NCBI RefSeq assembly: GCF_000701405.1
Contig: NZ_JNIV01000070.1
Span: 1-23,791, forward strand
From: Deinococcus marmoris DSM 12784
GTDB taxonomy: Bacteria > Deinococcota > Deinococci > Deinococcales > Deinococcaceae
Reading direction: 5' to 3'
Length of the DNA: 23,791 nt
Part shown: positions 13,595 to 21,942 of the stretch, one piece after another
How positions within the stretch are numbered: position 1 is the first letter of the stretch
Layout of the letters: every line of letters starts with the position of its first letter
Translations under genes and position numbers: made by a program
Notes under the pieces: generated by a model
Database searches by the model: none
What the model was told of the DNA's origin: nothing
The model's input: only the letters and a program-made list of their open reading frames with translations

Positions 13595-14836
13595 ATGCCA
13601 CTGGCCTGCGTGAATCTCTCACCGTGGCCGCTGATCCTGCTGGGCCGTCAGCATCCTGGCGTCCCGGTGGCCGCCCTGAGCGAATCCAGAAAAGTGTTGT
13701 ACGCCAGTCCAGAGGCGATAGAGGCAGGCGTGCAGCCTGGGATGCGCGACATCGCTGCGCTGAGCCGCTGCCCCGAGCTTCATGCTGAAGTCATTACAGC
13801 GCCGTCCGCGCTGGCCGCCTGGGCAGAACTGCTCGAAACGCTCTACGCGCGGTACTCGGACCGGGTGGAGGGCCGGACGCCGGGGACCGTCTATCTCAAG
13901 CTCAGCCTCCCAGCAGCGCGGGAACTGGCTGCTGCACTGTATGCCCCTGTCGGCTTGGCTGAGAGTCTGGAAGTCGCTCACCTGGCTGCCCTGCGCGCCA
14001 GGCCCGGCGAAGTTCGTGATGCATGGGGAGGTAGCGTGGAGGAGGCATTCCTATCGCTGACGCCCACTTTCCATCTGGAGGTGATCGGGCTGACCCCGGC
14101 GCACATCGAGCGGTTGGCCTTTCTGGGGGTGCGCGGCCTCGCGGATCTGATGAAATGGAGCGCGGCGCGGCGGGAAGCGTTTCTAGGCGTGGATGTGGGC
14201 AGACGGGTCAACCGCTTTCTCAAAGGCGAACGCACGATGGTGGTCCAGAAGTATGTGCCAGGACGGGTGATTGAGGCGCGTATGGGGCTGGATTCACCAT
14301 TGTACGAACCCAGCGAGGCGGACGTGATTTTCTCCGAACTGCTGCCGCCCATCCTGACCGAACTGCGGGGCCGCGCCGCTGCTTACCTGACCGTGCAGGC
14401 GGACACCCTGGGCGGACGACTGAGCGCCACGCGCAAACTCAAGGGCAGCCCAGACCCGGCGGGCCTGTTGCGGATTGCTGGACTGGCTCTAAACGACACT
14501 GGCGCACTCCCATTGGGGGTGGAGGCGCTGACCGTCCAGCTCTCCGGTGTCCAGCAGCCAGGGCGAATGGTGGGCCTGTGGGCGTCTCTGGCTGAACTTG
14601 AGGTGACAAGAGATGTGCTGGACCGCTTCCCCGAAGCGCTGGTCAGGGTGGAGTGGCTCGATCCCTTCGCCTACGCCACCGACGCCCGCTATCAATGGGT
14701 GGACTGGCTGACGGGCCTGGTGCACTACATGCCCATGACGCCCCGACAAAGCTGGAAGCCTGCCCTGACCCTGACCCAGGCCCACCAGAAGGCCGTGGAA
14801 CGCACGCTGGCCTTCTTCGAGGGTGTCAGCCCATGA
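13595..14836 (+). CDS. imuY: ImuY: Y-family polymerase-like mutasome protein lacking catalytic residues
   Basis: A 413-residue protein, GGAG (13583-13586) before ATG 13595. It follows the Y-family layout: N-terminal strand ACVNLSPWPLILL, VAALSESRKVLYASPEAIEA (finger-like), YSDRVEGRTPGTVYLKLS (palm), an HhH region (~155-205, HIERLAFLGVRGLADLMKWS) and a little-finger-like C-terminal half (~220-390). The metal-binding acids are absent: the first strand has Asn7 where active enzymes have Asp, and the palm strand ends YLKLS with Lys102 where DinB-type enzymes have an acidic residue. It is therefore probably not a polymerase but, like ImuB, a bridge between the sliding clamp and DnaE2 in translesion synthesis. 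It sits between the LexA-like gene and DUF6504/dnaE2, overlapping the next gene by ATGA. Confidence 0.8.
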   Translation: MPLACVNLSPWPLILLGRQHPGVPVAALSESRKVLYASPEAIEAGVQPGMRDIAALSRCPELHAEVITAPSALAAWAELLETLYARYSDRVEGRTPGTVYLKLSLPAARELAAALYAPVGLAESLEVAHLAALRARPGEVRDAWGGSVEEAFLSLTPTFHLEVIGLTPAHIERLAFLGVRGLADLMKWSAARREAFLGVDVGRRVNRFLKGERTMVVQKYVPGRVIEARMGLDSPLYEPSEADVIFSELLPPILTELRGRAAAYLTVQADTLGGRLSATRKLKGSPDPAGLLRIAGLALNDTGALPLGVEALTVQLSGVQQPGRMVGLWASLAELEVTRDVLDRFPEALVRVEWLDPFAYATDARYQWVDWLTGLVHYMPMTPRQSWKPALTLTQAHQKAVERTLAFFEGVSP

Positions 14837-15075
14837 AAGCGGTTCAGCAGGCGGTCACGGTCAGCCTGACGCCTGCAGGCGAGCTGGGGCGGCTGCTCTG
14901 GGCGGGCCGGGTCTATGCCATCCAGGGCGTGCTGGACAGGTGGCGCTACGGCGGGCGCTGGTGGCTGGGTGAGACCCCACGGGACTGCTATCTGGTGCAG
15001 GCAGGCGAACTGGTGGCCGAACTCCACTGTGAGGACGGCGGGAACGTCTGGTGGTTGGCCCGGATTCAGGACTGA
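14833..15075 (+). CDS. Small DUF6504-like protein between imuY and dnaE2
   Basis: An 80-residue protein whose start overlaps the imuY stop (ATGA at 14833-14836), showing translational coupling. Key features are RVYAIQGVLDRWRYGGRWWL, then TPRDCYLVQAGELVAELHCE and NVWWLARIQD: a small beta-rich, tryptophan-rich unit. The pattern VYxIxxVLDRWxxxxxWW...CYxV...ELxxxxxxxWWLARI matches DUF6504, a domain I associate with ImuB/DnaE2 loci of other phyla, where it can be fused to the C-terminus of ImuB. Here it appears as a separate gene, probably a subunit or adaptor of the same mutasome. It ends two bases before the dnaE2 ATG. Confidence 0.65.
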   Translation: MKAVQQAVTVSLTPAGELGRLLWAGRVYAIQGVLDRWRYGGRWWLGETPRDCYLVQAGELVAELHCEDGGNVWWLARIQD

Positions 15076-15077
15076 GC

Positions 15078-18000
15078 ATGCAGCGCCCCTTGCCCGCCCT
15101 GCTGGCCTGCCAGTCTTACTTCTCCGAGGGCCGCAGCACGGTCAGCCCCCGGCGTCTGGTGCGGCTGGCAAAAGAGCGTAGGTACAGCGCCGTGGGCCTG
15201 GCCGACTGGTGCAGCGTGGCCGGAGCCGTGGAACTGTGCGAAGCCGCTGGGGAAGCGCAAATCAGCGCTGTGATCGGCGTGACCCTGCCCGTGCTGTTCC
15301 CGACCTCGCCCAGATCCAAAGAAGCCCACGAGGTCTTTCCCCTAGTGATGCTGGCGAAGGACCGGGAAGGCTACGCCCTGCTGTGCGAACTGGTCACTCA
15401 GATTCACCTGACCACCCCGGACGGCTTGCCTCTGGAGTGCGTGCAGGAGGCCGCCAGTCGGGGCGATCACCTGGCCTGTCTGACGGGCGGGCGGCAGGGC
15501 TTCCCCACGATGCTGGGAGAGAAACGGGAGATTGCGCGGGCGGCCTCGCTTCTGCGAACCCTGCGTCGGTCTTTCCCCTTCGATCTGTATGTGCAGCTCT
15601 TTCATGGCAGCGCGCCCAACGAACGCCGCCGCCTGGAGTATCTGCGCGGCCTGGCCCGCGATCTGGAGTTGCCCACGGTGGCCGCCCCTGAAATCAACAT
15701 GGGCAGCCAGGACGAATATCCACTGCTCGACGCCTTGACTTGTGCCCGACTGGGCATTGACGTGCAGACGCCGCATTCCGAGCGCCCGCGTAACGACGCC
15801 CGCCACGTCGGCACACCGGGGAACTGGGGTAGCTTGCTGCCCTTCCCGGACGCGCTCTTGAATGCTCAAAAGCTGGCCGAGGTCTGTGCCCTGGACCTGC
15901 GTCCCGAACGGCTGCACGCCCCAGAACCAAAACTGCGGGTGTTCCAGACGCCACAGGAGGCCCTGGAGGAGCGCGCTTATGCAGCCCTGCCCCTCCGGTA
16001 CACCCCAGACGTCCGTGAGACCGCGTCTACCCGGCTGCAGCAGGAACTCGCCACAGTGCAGACCCTGGAGATGGCCGGGTTCTTTCTGACGGCAGCGGAG
16101 GTCACGGACTATTGCCGGGAACATGGGATTCTCGCGGCTGGACGAGGATCGGCGGCAGGCAGCGTCCTGTGTTATCTGCTGGGCATCACCCTCTCAGACC
16201 CCATCAAGCACAACCTGCTGTTTGAGCGCTTCCTGCACACTGGGCGCGCATCCATGCCCGACGTGGACATCGACATCGCTTCCAGCCGCAGAGATCAGGT
16301 GCTGTCGTGGGTGGAGGCCCGCTGGGGCGGCGAGGGGACTGGGGAGGCGATGGTGGCGAACAAGATCACCTACCGTCTGCCCTCTGCCGTGCAGGATCTG
16401 GGCCGCGCTCTGGGCTTACCGCCAGAGTTGCGAGACCGTCTCAGCCGCGCGCTAGGCCGCGATTACCGCCATAGCCGCCCCCACCGGGCCAGGGAGGCCG
16501 ACGTGGTGTTCCGCGAGGTGCTGGGCGAGGCTCCAGTCAAAGACGCCCTGCTGTCCCTGCTGGAAAAGATTGAGCCGGGGTTCGTGCGCCACCTTGCGCC
16601 CCATTCCGGCGGTGTGGTCCTGAGCGCCAGCCCACTCACGCACTATTCGCCCCTGACCCGTTCCAGTGGGGGAATCCGCATGCTGACCTTCGATAAGGAC
16701 GACGTGGAGAAGCTGGGTCTGATCAAACTGGACCTGCTGGGCCTGCGAATGCTGGCCGCCCTAGAACGCGCCAGAGAAGAGGTGATGCGTCTGAGAGGGG
16801 GGTGGGTGGAGTACGGCGATCTGCCCGACGATCCCGCCGTGTGGGAGCGTATCGCCAGCGGGGACACCCTCGCCATCTTCCAGATCGAAAGCCCGGCTCA
16901 GGTCCAGATGACGGCCAGATTGCAGCCCAAGAACATGACCCAGCTCGCGCACCAGATCGCTCTGGTCAGGCCGGGGCCAATTCAGTCCGGCACGGTCCAC
17001 CCCTACGTCCGGCGGGCCAGGGGCGAGGAGGCCGTACCAGACCTGCCCGAACCCCTGTGGACCATTCTCGCCCCGACGCACGGCACGCTGATGTTTCAGG
17101 AGCAGATTCTCAGAATCGCTGTCCACTACGCCGGATACTCGTGGCCGGACGCTGATCGATTCCGCAGCCGTTTGAGCAAGACCGAGGACGAGAGCGAACT
17201 GGAAGAGTTGAAGAACAGCTTCACCGCCGGAGCCGCGCTGACCACTGGCGCGTTTCCCTGGGAAGCCGAGGAGATGTTCGCCACCTGTGCCGCTTTCCGA
17301 GGCTACGGCTTTGCCGAATCACACGCGCACGCTTTCGCTCAGCACGCCTATTCCAGCGCCTGGATGCGCCAGCACCACCCTGCAGCCTATCTCGCGGGCT
17401 TTCTGACCGAAGCGCCAGGGTTATGGCCGCCAGCAACGGTCAGCCACGAGGCCCGGCGTTGGGGTGTCTCCCTGCGCGGCGTGTGCATCAATCGCTCAGG
17501 TATGTCGTACCGGGCCGAGAACGAGCGAACGGTCAGACTGCCCCTTTCAGTCGTTGAGGGTGTGAGCGAGACGGCGGCGCGGCAGATCGTTCAGGAGCGC
17601 CTGACGGGTGGCAAGTACACCAGCGTCGAGGATTTCTATGACCGCGTGGAGATCAAGCGCGACGCCCTGGACACGCTGGCGAAAGCTGGAGCGTTTGACG
17701 CAGTAGACGCACAGAAGAACAGGCGCGAGGCGTACTACGTGCTGCACACCATCGCCAATACGCGAAAGCCGGGGATGCGCGGTCTGCTCAGTCCCCAGGC
17801 CGAATCGCCTGAGTTGTCCGCCCTTTCCCCAGACGAACTGCTGTTCCTGGATCTGGACACCAAGGGCATTTCAGAGTCAGGGCGTCATCCGCTGGACGCC
17901 CACCGCGCCCGCCTGCGTGACCTGGGCTGCGTGCCACTGGCAGGGCTGCGCCACGGGCGGGAAGCGTGGACGGCGGGCCTGGTGGTCACGAAGCAGCGCC

Positions 18001-18224
18001 CCCCCACGGCCAAGGGCTTCGCCTTCTTTGTGTTGGAGGATGCCTCCACCCGCGTCCAGGCCATCATCTCCCCCGATCTGTGGGAGGCGCACCGGGTCCT
18101 GCTGCGCGACGCCCGCGCGCTGATCGTGCAGGGCGAGGCGACGGTGCAAGGGCGGGCCGTGACAGTCAAAGTCCGGCGGCTCAGCGAACTGCCGCTGGGC
18201 AACTGGGCCAGTGCAGCGGATTGA
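15078..18224 (+). CDS. dnaE2: DnaE2 error-prone DNA polymerase III alpha-like subunit
   Basis: A 1048-residue C-family polymerase for translesion synthesis; ATG 15078 is two bases after the DUF6504 stop. Domains: N-terminal PHP (~1-270), palm with GRGSAAGSV (from ~355) and PDVDID (394-399, catalytic acids Asp397 and Asp399), fingers (LVRPGPIQSGTVHPYVRRAR; FAESHAHAFAQHAYSSAW), tandem HhH (~800-870) and a C-terminal OB-type segment (~960-1040, ending LGNWASAAD). It lacks the long C-terminal replicative tail of DnaE1, as usual for DnaE2. The PHP domain is degenerate: ACQSYFS where metal-binding members begin HxH, and LADWCSV where they have TDHDG, so no metal-dependent exonuclease activity is expected. 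It works with ImuY and the clamp and is damage-induced in known systems. Confidence 0.9.
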   Translation: MQRPLPALLACQSYFSEGRSTVSPRRLVRLAKERRYSAVGLADWCSVAGAVELCEAAGEAQISAVIGVTLPVLFPTSPRSKEAHEVFPLVMLAKDREGYALLCELVTQIHLTTPDGLPLECVQEAASRGDHLACLTGGRQGFPTMLGEKREIARAASLLRTLRRSFPFDLYVQLFHGSAPNERRRLEYLRGLARDLELPTVAAPEINMGSQDEYPLLDALTCARLGIDVQTPHSERPRNDARHVGTPGNWGSLLPFPDALLNAQKLAEVCALDLRPERLHAPEPKLRVFQTPQEALEERAYAALPLRYTPDVRETASTRLQQELATVQTLEMAGFFLTAAEVTDYCREHGILAAGRGSAAGSVLCYLLGITLSDPIKHNLLFERFLHTGRASMPDVDIDIASSRRDQVLSWVEARWGGEGTGEAMVANKITYRLPSAVQDLGRALGLPPELRDRLSRALGRDYRHSRPHRAREADVVFREVLGEAPVKDALLSLLEKIEPGFVRHLAPHSGGVVLSASPLTHYSPLTRSSGGIRMLTFDKDDVEKLGLIKLDLLGLRMLAALERAREEVMRLRGGWVEYGDLPDDPAVWERIASGDTLAIFQIESPAQVQMTARLQPKNMTQLAHQIALVRPGPIQSGTVHPYVRRARGEEAVPDLPEPLWTILAPTHGTLMFQEQILRIAVHYAGYSWPDADRFRSRLSKTEDESELEELKNSFTAGAALTTGAFPWEAEEMFATCAAFRGYGFAESHAHAFAQHAYSSAWMRQHHPAAYLAGFLTEAPGLWPPATVSHEARRWGVSLRGVCINRSGMSYRAENERTVRLPLSVVEGVSETAARQIVQERLTGGKYTSVEDFYDRVEIKRDALDTLAKAGAFDAVDAQKNRREAYYVLHTIANTRKPGMRGLLSPQAESPELSALSPDELLFLDLDTKGISESGRHPLDAHRARLRDLGCVPLAGLRHGREAWTAGLVVTKQRPPTAKGFAFFVLEDASTRVQAIISPDLWEAHRVLLRDARALIVQGEATVQGRAVTVKVRRLSELPLGNWASAAD

Positions 18225-18302
18225 GTGATCCTTCTGGTTTTCCGGTCATCCCTTCACCCCCTCCTCAACTGCGCTACGCCTCAGTCCCTTTAGGCTCAGG
18301 CC

Positions 18303-18587
<285 letters not shown>

Positions 18588-18609
18588 CCCCTCTTTTCTG
18601 GAGATGCCC

Positions 18610-19134
18610 ATGCCTGATAATGACCGTTCCGCTGAATCTGCCGCAGTCCCAACCGAAACCCAGCTCCGCCGCACCCGTCTGATCCGCCTGGGCCTGGTAG
18701 GCCTGGCTGGGGCCGTGACCGTCACGCTCCTCAATGAAGGCGTGCGCCGGGTGTTGCCCCACGCGCCGCGCATCGAGGTGATCGGCGAACGCGCCCTGGC
18801 CGGATCGCTGGACGCGGTGGGGGTCACCCCACCGCAGGGAGCGTCGCTCTACCGCTGGACCCTGCTGGGCGATCTGCTCTCTAACACGCTGTACTTCGGC
18901 CTAGTAGGTTTGGGTGCTCGTCAGGGCGCGTGGAAACGCGGCGGCCTGCTGGGCCTGGCCGCAGGCGTGGGGGCCGTCGTCTTGCCCCAGCCCCTGGGAC
19001 TGGGCCGTCAGCCAGGAGCACGTTCTCCCATGACGCCGCTGCTGACGGTAGGCTGGTATCTGTCCGGAGGGCTGGTGTCTGCCCTGACTGCACGGCGCTG
19101 GCCAGCGGATGGAAGTAAAGACTTGTCGCAGTAG
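18610..19134 (+). CDS. Small membrane protein, function unknown
   Basis: A 174-residue protein. Of two in-frame ATGs, 18610 is preferred because TGGAG (18599-18603) lies six bases upstream; the one at 18604 touches it. A polar N-terminus (~1-22) is followed by three hydrophobic segments: ~25-42 (LIRLGLVGLAGAVTVTLL), ~80-100 (LLGDLLSNTLYFGLVGLGA) and ~108-128 (GGLLGLAAGVGAVVLPQPLG), with a fourth near ~145-162 (PLLTVGWYLSGGLVSALTA). No family is recognised. It is 22 bp after the YidD-like gene and 17 bp before the HNH gene, so these are likely one operon. Confidence 0.65.
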   Translation: MPDNDRSAESAAVPTETQLRRTRLIRLGLVGLAGAVTVTLLNEGVRRVLPHAPRIEVIGERALAGSLDAVGVTPPQGASLYRWTLLGDLLSNTLYFGLVGLGARQGAWKRGGLLGLAAGVGAVVLPQPLGLGRQPGARSPMTPLLTVGWYLSGGLVSALTARRWPADGSKDLSQ

Positions 19135-19151
19135 CCCAGGAGAGACAGAGA

Positions 19152-19463
19152 GTGAGTCGGCGCAAGGTCTACCGCAAGGTCAAAGACAGGAAGGCGGGCA
19201 AGGTCCGCTCCCTGCACCGCGTGCTGGCCGAGCAGATGCTGGCCCGCCCGCTGGCCCCTGGCGAGATCGTTCACCACCGGGACGGCGACAGCACCAACAA
19301 CGATCCAGCTAACTTGCTGGTGCTGCCCAGCCAGCGGTACCACGCCCATATCGAGTATCACCTGCGCTGCGCCAGACGCGGTATGCCCAGTCTGTTCCCC
19401 GAACTCTTCCAGGACGTCACGCAGGACCGACGGGGCACGCTGTTCGAGAGCGTCATTCCCTGA
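19152..19463 (+). CDS. HNH endonuclease-like protein
   Basis: A 103-residue protein with a GTG start at 19152 behind CAGGAGAG. The basic N-terminus (SRRKVYRKVKDRKAGKVR) is followed by an HNH core: LHRVLAEQMLARPLAPGEIV, HHRDGDSTNNDPANLLVL, and QRYHAHIEYHLR, giving the H-H...N...H arrangement of HNH homing-type nucleases. The length and lack of other domains are like phage and free-standing HNH proteins. It lies in a run of membrane-protein genes and overlaps the next gene by one base, so it seems part of the operon rather than an intron-encoded homing nuclease. Target DNA is unknown. Confidence 0.75.
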   Translation: MSRRKVYRKVKDRKAGKVRSLHRVLAEQMLARPLAPGEIVHHRDGDSTNNDPANLLVLPSQRYHAHIEYHLRCARRGMPSLFPELFQDVTQDRRGTLFESVIP

Positions 19464-19873
19464 TGAATCGCAGACAGGGGCCACTGTGGATTCACGCCCT
19501 GATGATGATGCTGGTGGCTGTGCTGGTGGGCTGGGTGCCGCTGCTGGGACCACTCTTATTGGGCGGCCTCGCGGGGCGGGCTGCCCCGGGCTGGCGGGCT
19601 GTGGTGGTCTTGCTCCCAGCCCTCGCGTTTCAGACAGCCCTGCTGCTCGGGGCGCGCTGGGCGGCTCTAACCGTGCAGAACAGCGGATTGGATGGCGGAC
19701 TATGGGCGGCGGTGGCGTGGCTGGGCAGTCCGCTGTCCGCCGCGCTGGGTCGCCCACTTGGTCTCGTACTCGGCAGCGCCACGCTGGCGGGCTTCGTGTT
19801 GCTCTACACGCTGCCCGCACTTCCAGGGCTGTTGATGGGCGCTCAGATGGCGAGGCGGGCCAGGCGCTGGTGA
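19463..19873 (+). CDS. Small membrane protein overlapping the HNH gene
   Basis: A 136-residue hydrophobic protein whose ATG shares a base with the HNH stop (TGATG at 19461-19465). Membrane segments: ~10-38 (HALMMMLVAVLVGWVPLLGP and following), ~43-68 (WRAVVVLLPALAFQTALLLG), ~80-100 and ~102-125 (SATLAGFVLLYTLPALPGLL). It ends in a basic tail (QMARRARRW). No family is recognised. Because the coupling is tight, it may be made in a fixed ratio with the HNH protein. Confidence 0.65.
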   Translation: MNRRQGPLWIHALMMMLVAVLVGWVPLLGPLLLGGLAGRAAPGWRAVVVLLPALAFQTALLLGARWAALTVQNSGLDGGLWAAVAWLGSPLSAALGRPLGLVLGSATLAGFVLLYTLPALPGLLMGAQMARRARRW

Positions 19874-19929
19874 AGGGTGTTCCGCCATCCTCGTTGATCC
19901 CACCGCATGAACGGCCTCGTGCTTGACGC

Positions 19930-20466
19930 TCAGCCGGAAGCAGAACAGCTCTTGATCCACGGGGCCTGTCCAGGCACTCCCTTTCTGGAAAGATAAACAG
20001 TCATGGAGCGCCCCTTCCCGTTTGATCTCTTTTCCAGTGCCAGTTGCAGCGGGCCAAAGCTTTTCTCGGCGAAGCGCGTCCCAGCCGTGTAATAGAAGTT
20101 TTCTTCTCTGGCGTCGCTGGACGAAATCCAGGACTGAATGGCCGCCGCACGAGACGGGTCAGTATTGAAACAGGCCGCCGCAATTTGCATGACATTGCTG
20201 GCGAACAACTGGAGTTCCTGAGCGTTGAGCGTTCCTGAGAACTTGAACGCGGTGAGTTGGAGCGAGGTATATCCACCATCCATCAGCTCACCGAAGTCGA
20301 GGCCCACATCGACGCTGACTCCGGCGGCATTGTTGAGTTGATACACCACGTTTCCACCCGGAAGGGTGGTGTCGCCTTTGCCCAGGAGGCCCCACAGATC
20401 GACTGCGCTGGCCTGGTTGACTGTGACGACGAGAGCAAGTGCGAATGCCATGTTCGCCGTTTTCAT
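19930..20466 (-). CDS. Exported protein, function unknown
   Basis: A 178-residue protein with a signal peptide: MKTANMAFALALVVTVNQ then ASA, cleavage before VDLW. The mature part is compact and mixed: LWGLLGKGDTTLPGGNVVYQ, SLQLTAFKFSGTLNAQELQL, CFNTDPSRAAAIQSWISSSD, and FAEKSFGPLQLALEKRSNGK. Two cysteines (in AAACFN and IKSCSASG) could form a disulfide. No family is recognised. On its strand TAAACT lies six bases before the ATG and there is no clear ribosome binding site, compatible with the leaderless transcripts common in Deinococcus. It is convergent with the small membrane-protein gene ending at 19873. Confidence 0.7.
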   Translation of the reverse strand: MKTANMAFALALVVTVNQASAVDLWGLLGKGDTTLPGGNVVYQLNNAAGVSVDVGLDFGELMDGGYTSLQLTAFKFSGTLNAQELQLFASNVMQIAAACFNTDPSRAAAIQSWISSSDAREENFYYTAGTRFAEKSFGPLQLALEKRSNGKGRSMTVYLSRKGVPGQAPWIKSCSASG

Positions 20467-20569
20467 ACACCCAGTTTACGTTTTCAGGTCACGCCTGGCC
20501 GCTCTGAGGCACAAGATGAGCGAGGTCTCTTCCCAGAGGATTGGTCTTTCCCCACCGATTCATGATGAA

Positions 20570-20826
20570 TCAAATCGCCCGCCCCTCTGGACACGGCTCG
20601 ACAAACTCCACGTCCAGCCAGTAGGCAGCCTCGTCCTCGGTCACACCCTCCAGCTCGGGGTCAGCACAAGATGCGTGCGCCCTCTTACGATAAGCGGAAA
20701 AGAAGGCTCAAATTTCTCGGCTTCAGCCAGCCCTGCACTGGGAACGCTGCCTACTGAGCGGCCTGTGTCCCGATCGAGCTCTACTTCAACCGGGACAGCA
20801 TCAAGCCGCCAGAAACACGACGTTTT
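20570..20826 (-). pseudogene. Frameshifted gene remnant, unknown family
   Basis: Two overlapping minus-strand frames read like one protein with a frameshift. The first (open from 20826 to TGA at 20641-20643) gives CFWRLDAVPVEVELDRDTGR, then AEAEKFEPSFPLIVRGRTHL. The second resumes near 20660-20670 as ADPELEGVTEDEAAYWLDVE, then FVEPCPEGRAI and a stop at 20570-20572. There is no start codon, and a TGA (20827-20829) cuts the first frame. The acidic coding-like composition in each half and the switch point in between support decay of a real gene. No homologue is recognised. Confidence 0.45.
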
Positions 20827-20852
20827 TCAGACCTGCAAACGGGAGGATTCAA

Positions 20853-20948
20853 ATGGGACAGCGCGCCAAAGAGCTGACCCAAGATCGAAGTGACTTTCCG
20901 AACAGCTCAGAATTTGTCCAGGTAAAGCATTTCTATTTCTTAAGATGA
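20853..20948 (+). CDS. Possible 31-residue peptide gene
   Basis: ATG 20853 is preceded by GGGAGGA (20841-20847) at good spacing and opens MGQRAKELTQDRSDFPNS, then SEFVQVKHFYFLR and TGA. The strong ribosome binding site is the main argument. It may instead be the surviving start of a longer, truncated gene. It lies between the frameshifted remnant and the WGxxG gene in otherwise gene-poor DNA. Confidence 0.3.
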   Translation: MGQRAKELTQDRSDFPNSSEFVQVKHFYFLR

Positions 20949-21046
20949 GGTTAGGTCTAAGTCAACAGCGGCTTTACCAAGAAAAACGGTCAGGTATGCG
21001 ATGTTATGTGAGCGTAAGAATTCACACTCTCGCAGGAGGTTGACCC

Positions 21047-21301
21047 ATGAAACAAAAAGCGAAAATCAGTCTGCTGGTGCTGGCCTTCGGCCTTGCCTCG
21101 ATGCCTGCTCTGGCACAGGACACCACGACGGACACCCCAACAGACACGACGACGACGGGCACCACGGTGACCACGCAGAACGATGACGATGGCATGGACT
21201 GGGGCTGGCTCGGCCTCCTGGGGCTTGCCGGCCTGGCGGGCCTCCGTCGGCCAGCACCCACTGTCGTTCACCGAGATCAAACGACAACGCAGCATCGCTA
21301 A
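21047..21301 (+). CDS. WGxxGxxG-type C-terminal sorting-signal protein
   Basis: An 84-residue exported protein behind a strong AGGAGG (21034-21039). The signal peptide is KAKISLLVLAFGLASMPALA, cleaved before QDT. The mature part is a short Thr/Asp-rich linker (TTTDTPTDTTTTGTTVTT, then QNDDDGMD), followed by WGWLGLLGLAGLAGLRRP: a W-G-x-x-G-x-x-G motif, hydrophobic helix and basic residues. This is the layout of the WGxxGxxG-CTERM class of sorting signals. An unusual tail (APTVVHRDQTTTQHR) extends past the basic cluster. It is probably anchored or processed at the envelope by an unidentified enzyme not in this window. A clear terminator follows, so it is monocistronic. Confidence 0.75.
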   Translation: MKQKAKISLLVLAFGLASMPALAQDTTTDTPTDTTTTGTTVTTQNDDDGMDWGWLGLLGLAGLAGLRRPAPTVVHRDQTTTQHR

Positions 21302-21312
21302 TGATGTTTACC

Positions 21313-21341
21313 AACAGGCGGTCTCCGGGCCGCCTGTTTTT
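21313..21341 (+). terminator. Rho-independent terminator of the WGxxG gene
   Basis: AACAGGCGG (21313-21321) pairs perfectly with CCGCCTGTT (21330-21338) around an 8-base loop, followed by TTT. It begins 11 bp after the stop codon at 21299-21301. Confidence 0.8.
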
Positions 21342-21645
21342 GGATGGCAAGGCGATCAAGCGCCTGCCGCACTCTGCTAGATCGCGCAGACGTGCGGAGT
21401 GCGTCGCCCTGCTCACCCACTGCCTGCACTCCCGGCCAGCACCGCCAGCGTTCCGCAGCCTGGTGCCTCCTGCCAGTCTGCTTCAGAGCGCCGGAGCGTC
21501 GCTCCCAACGCGCGCAACTCGCCCCGGCGCGGCTCTCGACAGAGGCGTTCTCGGCCAGCAGTTCGTCGTACAGGTGCATCGCGACTTGTCCGGCTCTCGT
21601 CTGACAAATGCAGTGCTTGAAGCACCTCTGGCTCTAAGATAAAGC
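21342..21645. other. 304-bp stretch without a convincing gene
   Basis: Minus-strand frames here look partly coding (MHLYDELLAENASVE from ATG 21579; RGELRALGATLRRSEADW in a second frame) but shift between frames, as in a decayed gene. Near its right end GTGCTTGAAGCAC (21613-21625) is a dyad with 6-bp arms, about 20 bp before the next gene's start. Confidence 0.3.
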
Positions 21646-21876
21646 ATGAGCCAATTGGAGCAATTGCTACAGGTCCGTCACCAGCGGCAGGCCACAGTTG
21701 CCGCCATTCAGCAGACTGAGGCATGGATCAAAGCCCACTGCGACACCCACCCCATCGCGTTGTCGAAGTGCGTGTCCTTCTACGTTGACTGTACGAACAT
21801 GCAGACGGTCCATGAACTGGCCAAACTTGAGGCGGAGGCCCGCGCCTTCCTCCTGCACCTCCAGCGCGGAGTGTAG
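21646..21876 (+). CDS. Unknown 76-residue helical protein
   Basis: The product is MSQLEQLLQVRHQRQATVAA, then IQQTEAWIKAHCDTHPIALS, then CVSFYVDCTNMQTVHELAKL and a final helix EAEARAFLLHLQRGV. It is mostly helical with three cysteines; no family is recognised. TAAGAT (21635-21640) ends five bases before the ATG and there is no ribosome binding site, which fits a leaderless -10 element. A dyad (GTGCTTGAAGCAC, 21613-21625) lies where a regulator could act. The codon pattern is less GC-biased than in neighbouring genes. Confidence 0.5.
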   Translation: MSQLEQLLQVRHQRQATVAAIQQTEAWIKAHCDTHPIALSKCVSFYVDCTNMQTVHELAKLEAEARAFLLHLQRGV

Positions 21877-21942
21877 GGCCAGCCCGCCCACCTGTGCGCT
21901 GTCGCGAGCGCACTGACCAGCGGCACCGCCCATACCTCAGCT

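Noticed and set aside
15342..16124. Long minus-strand open frame inside dnaE2
   Set aside because: Antisense shadow of a conserved polymerase with clear motifs.
21298..21579. Minus-strand frame starting MHLYDELLAENASVE as an intact gene
   Set aside because: It reads through the WGxxG gene terminator, shifts coding character between frames and has no ribosome binding site; better treated as possible decay.
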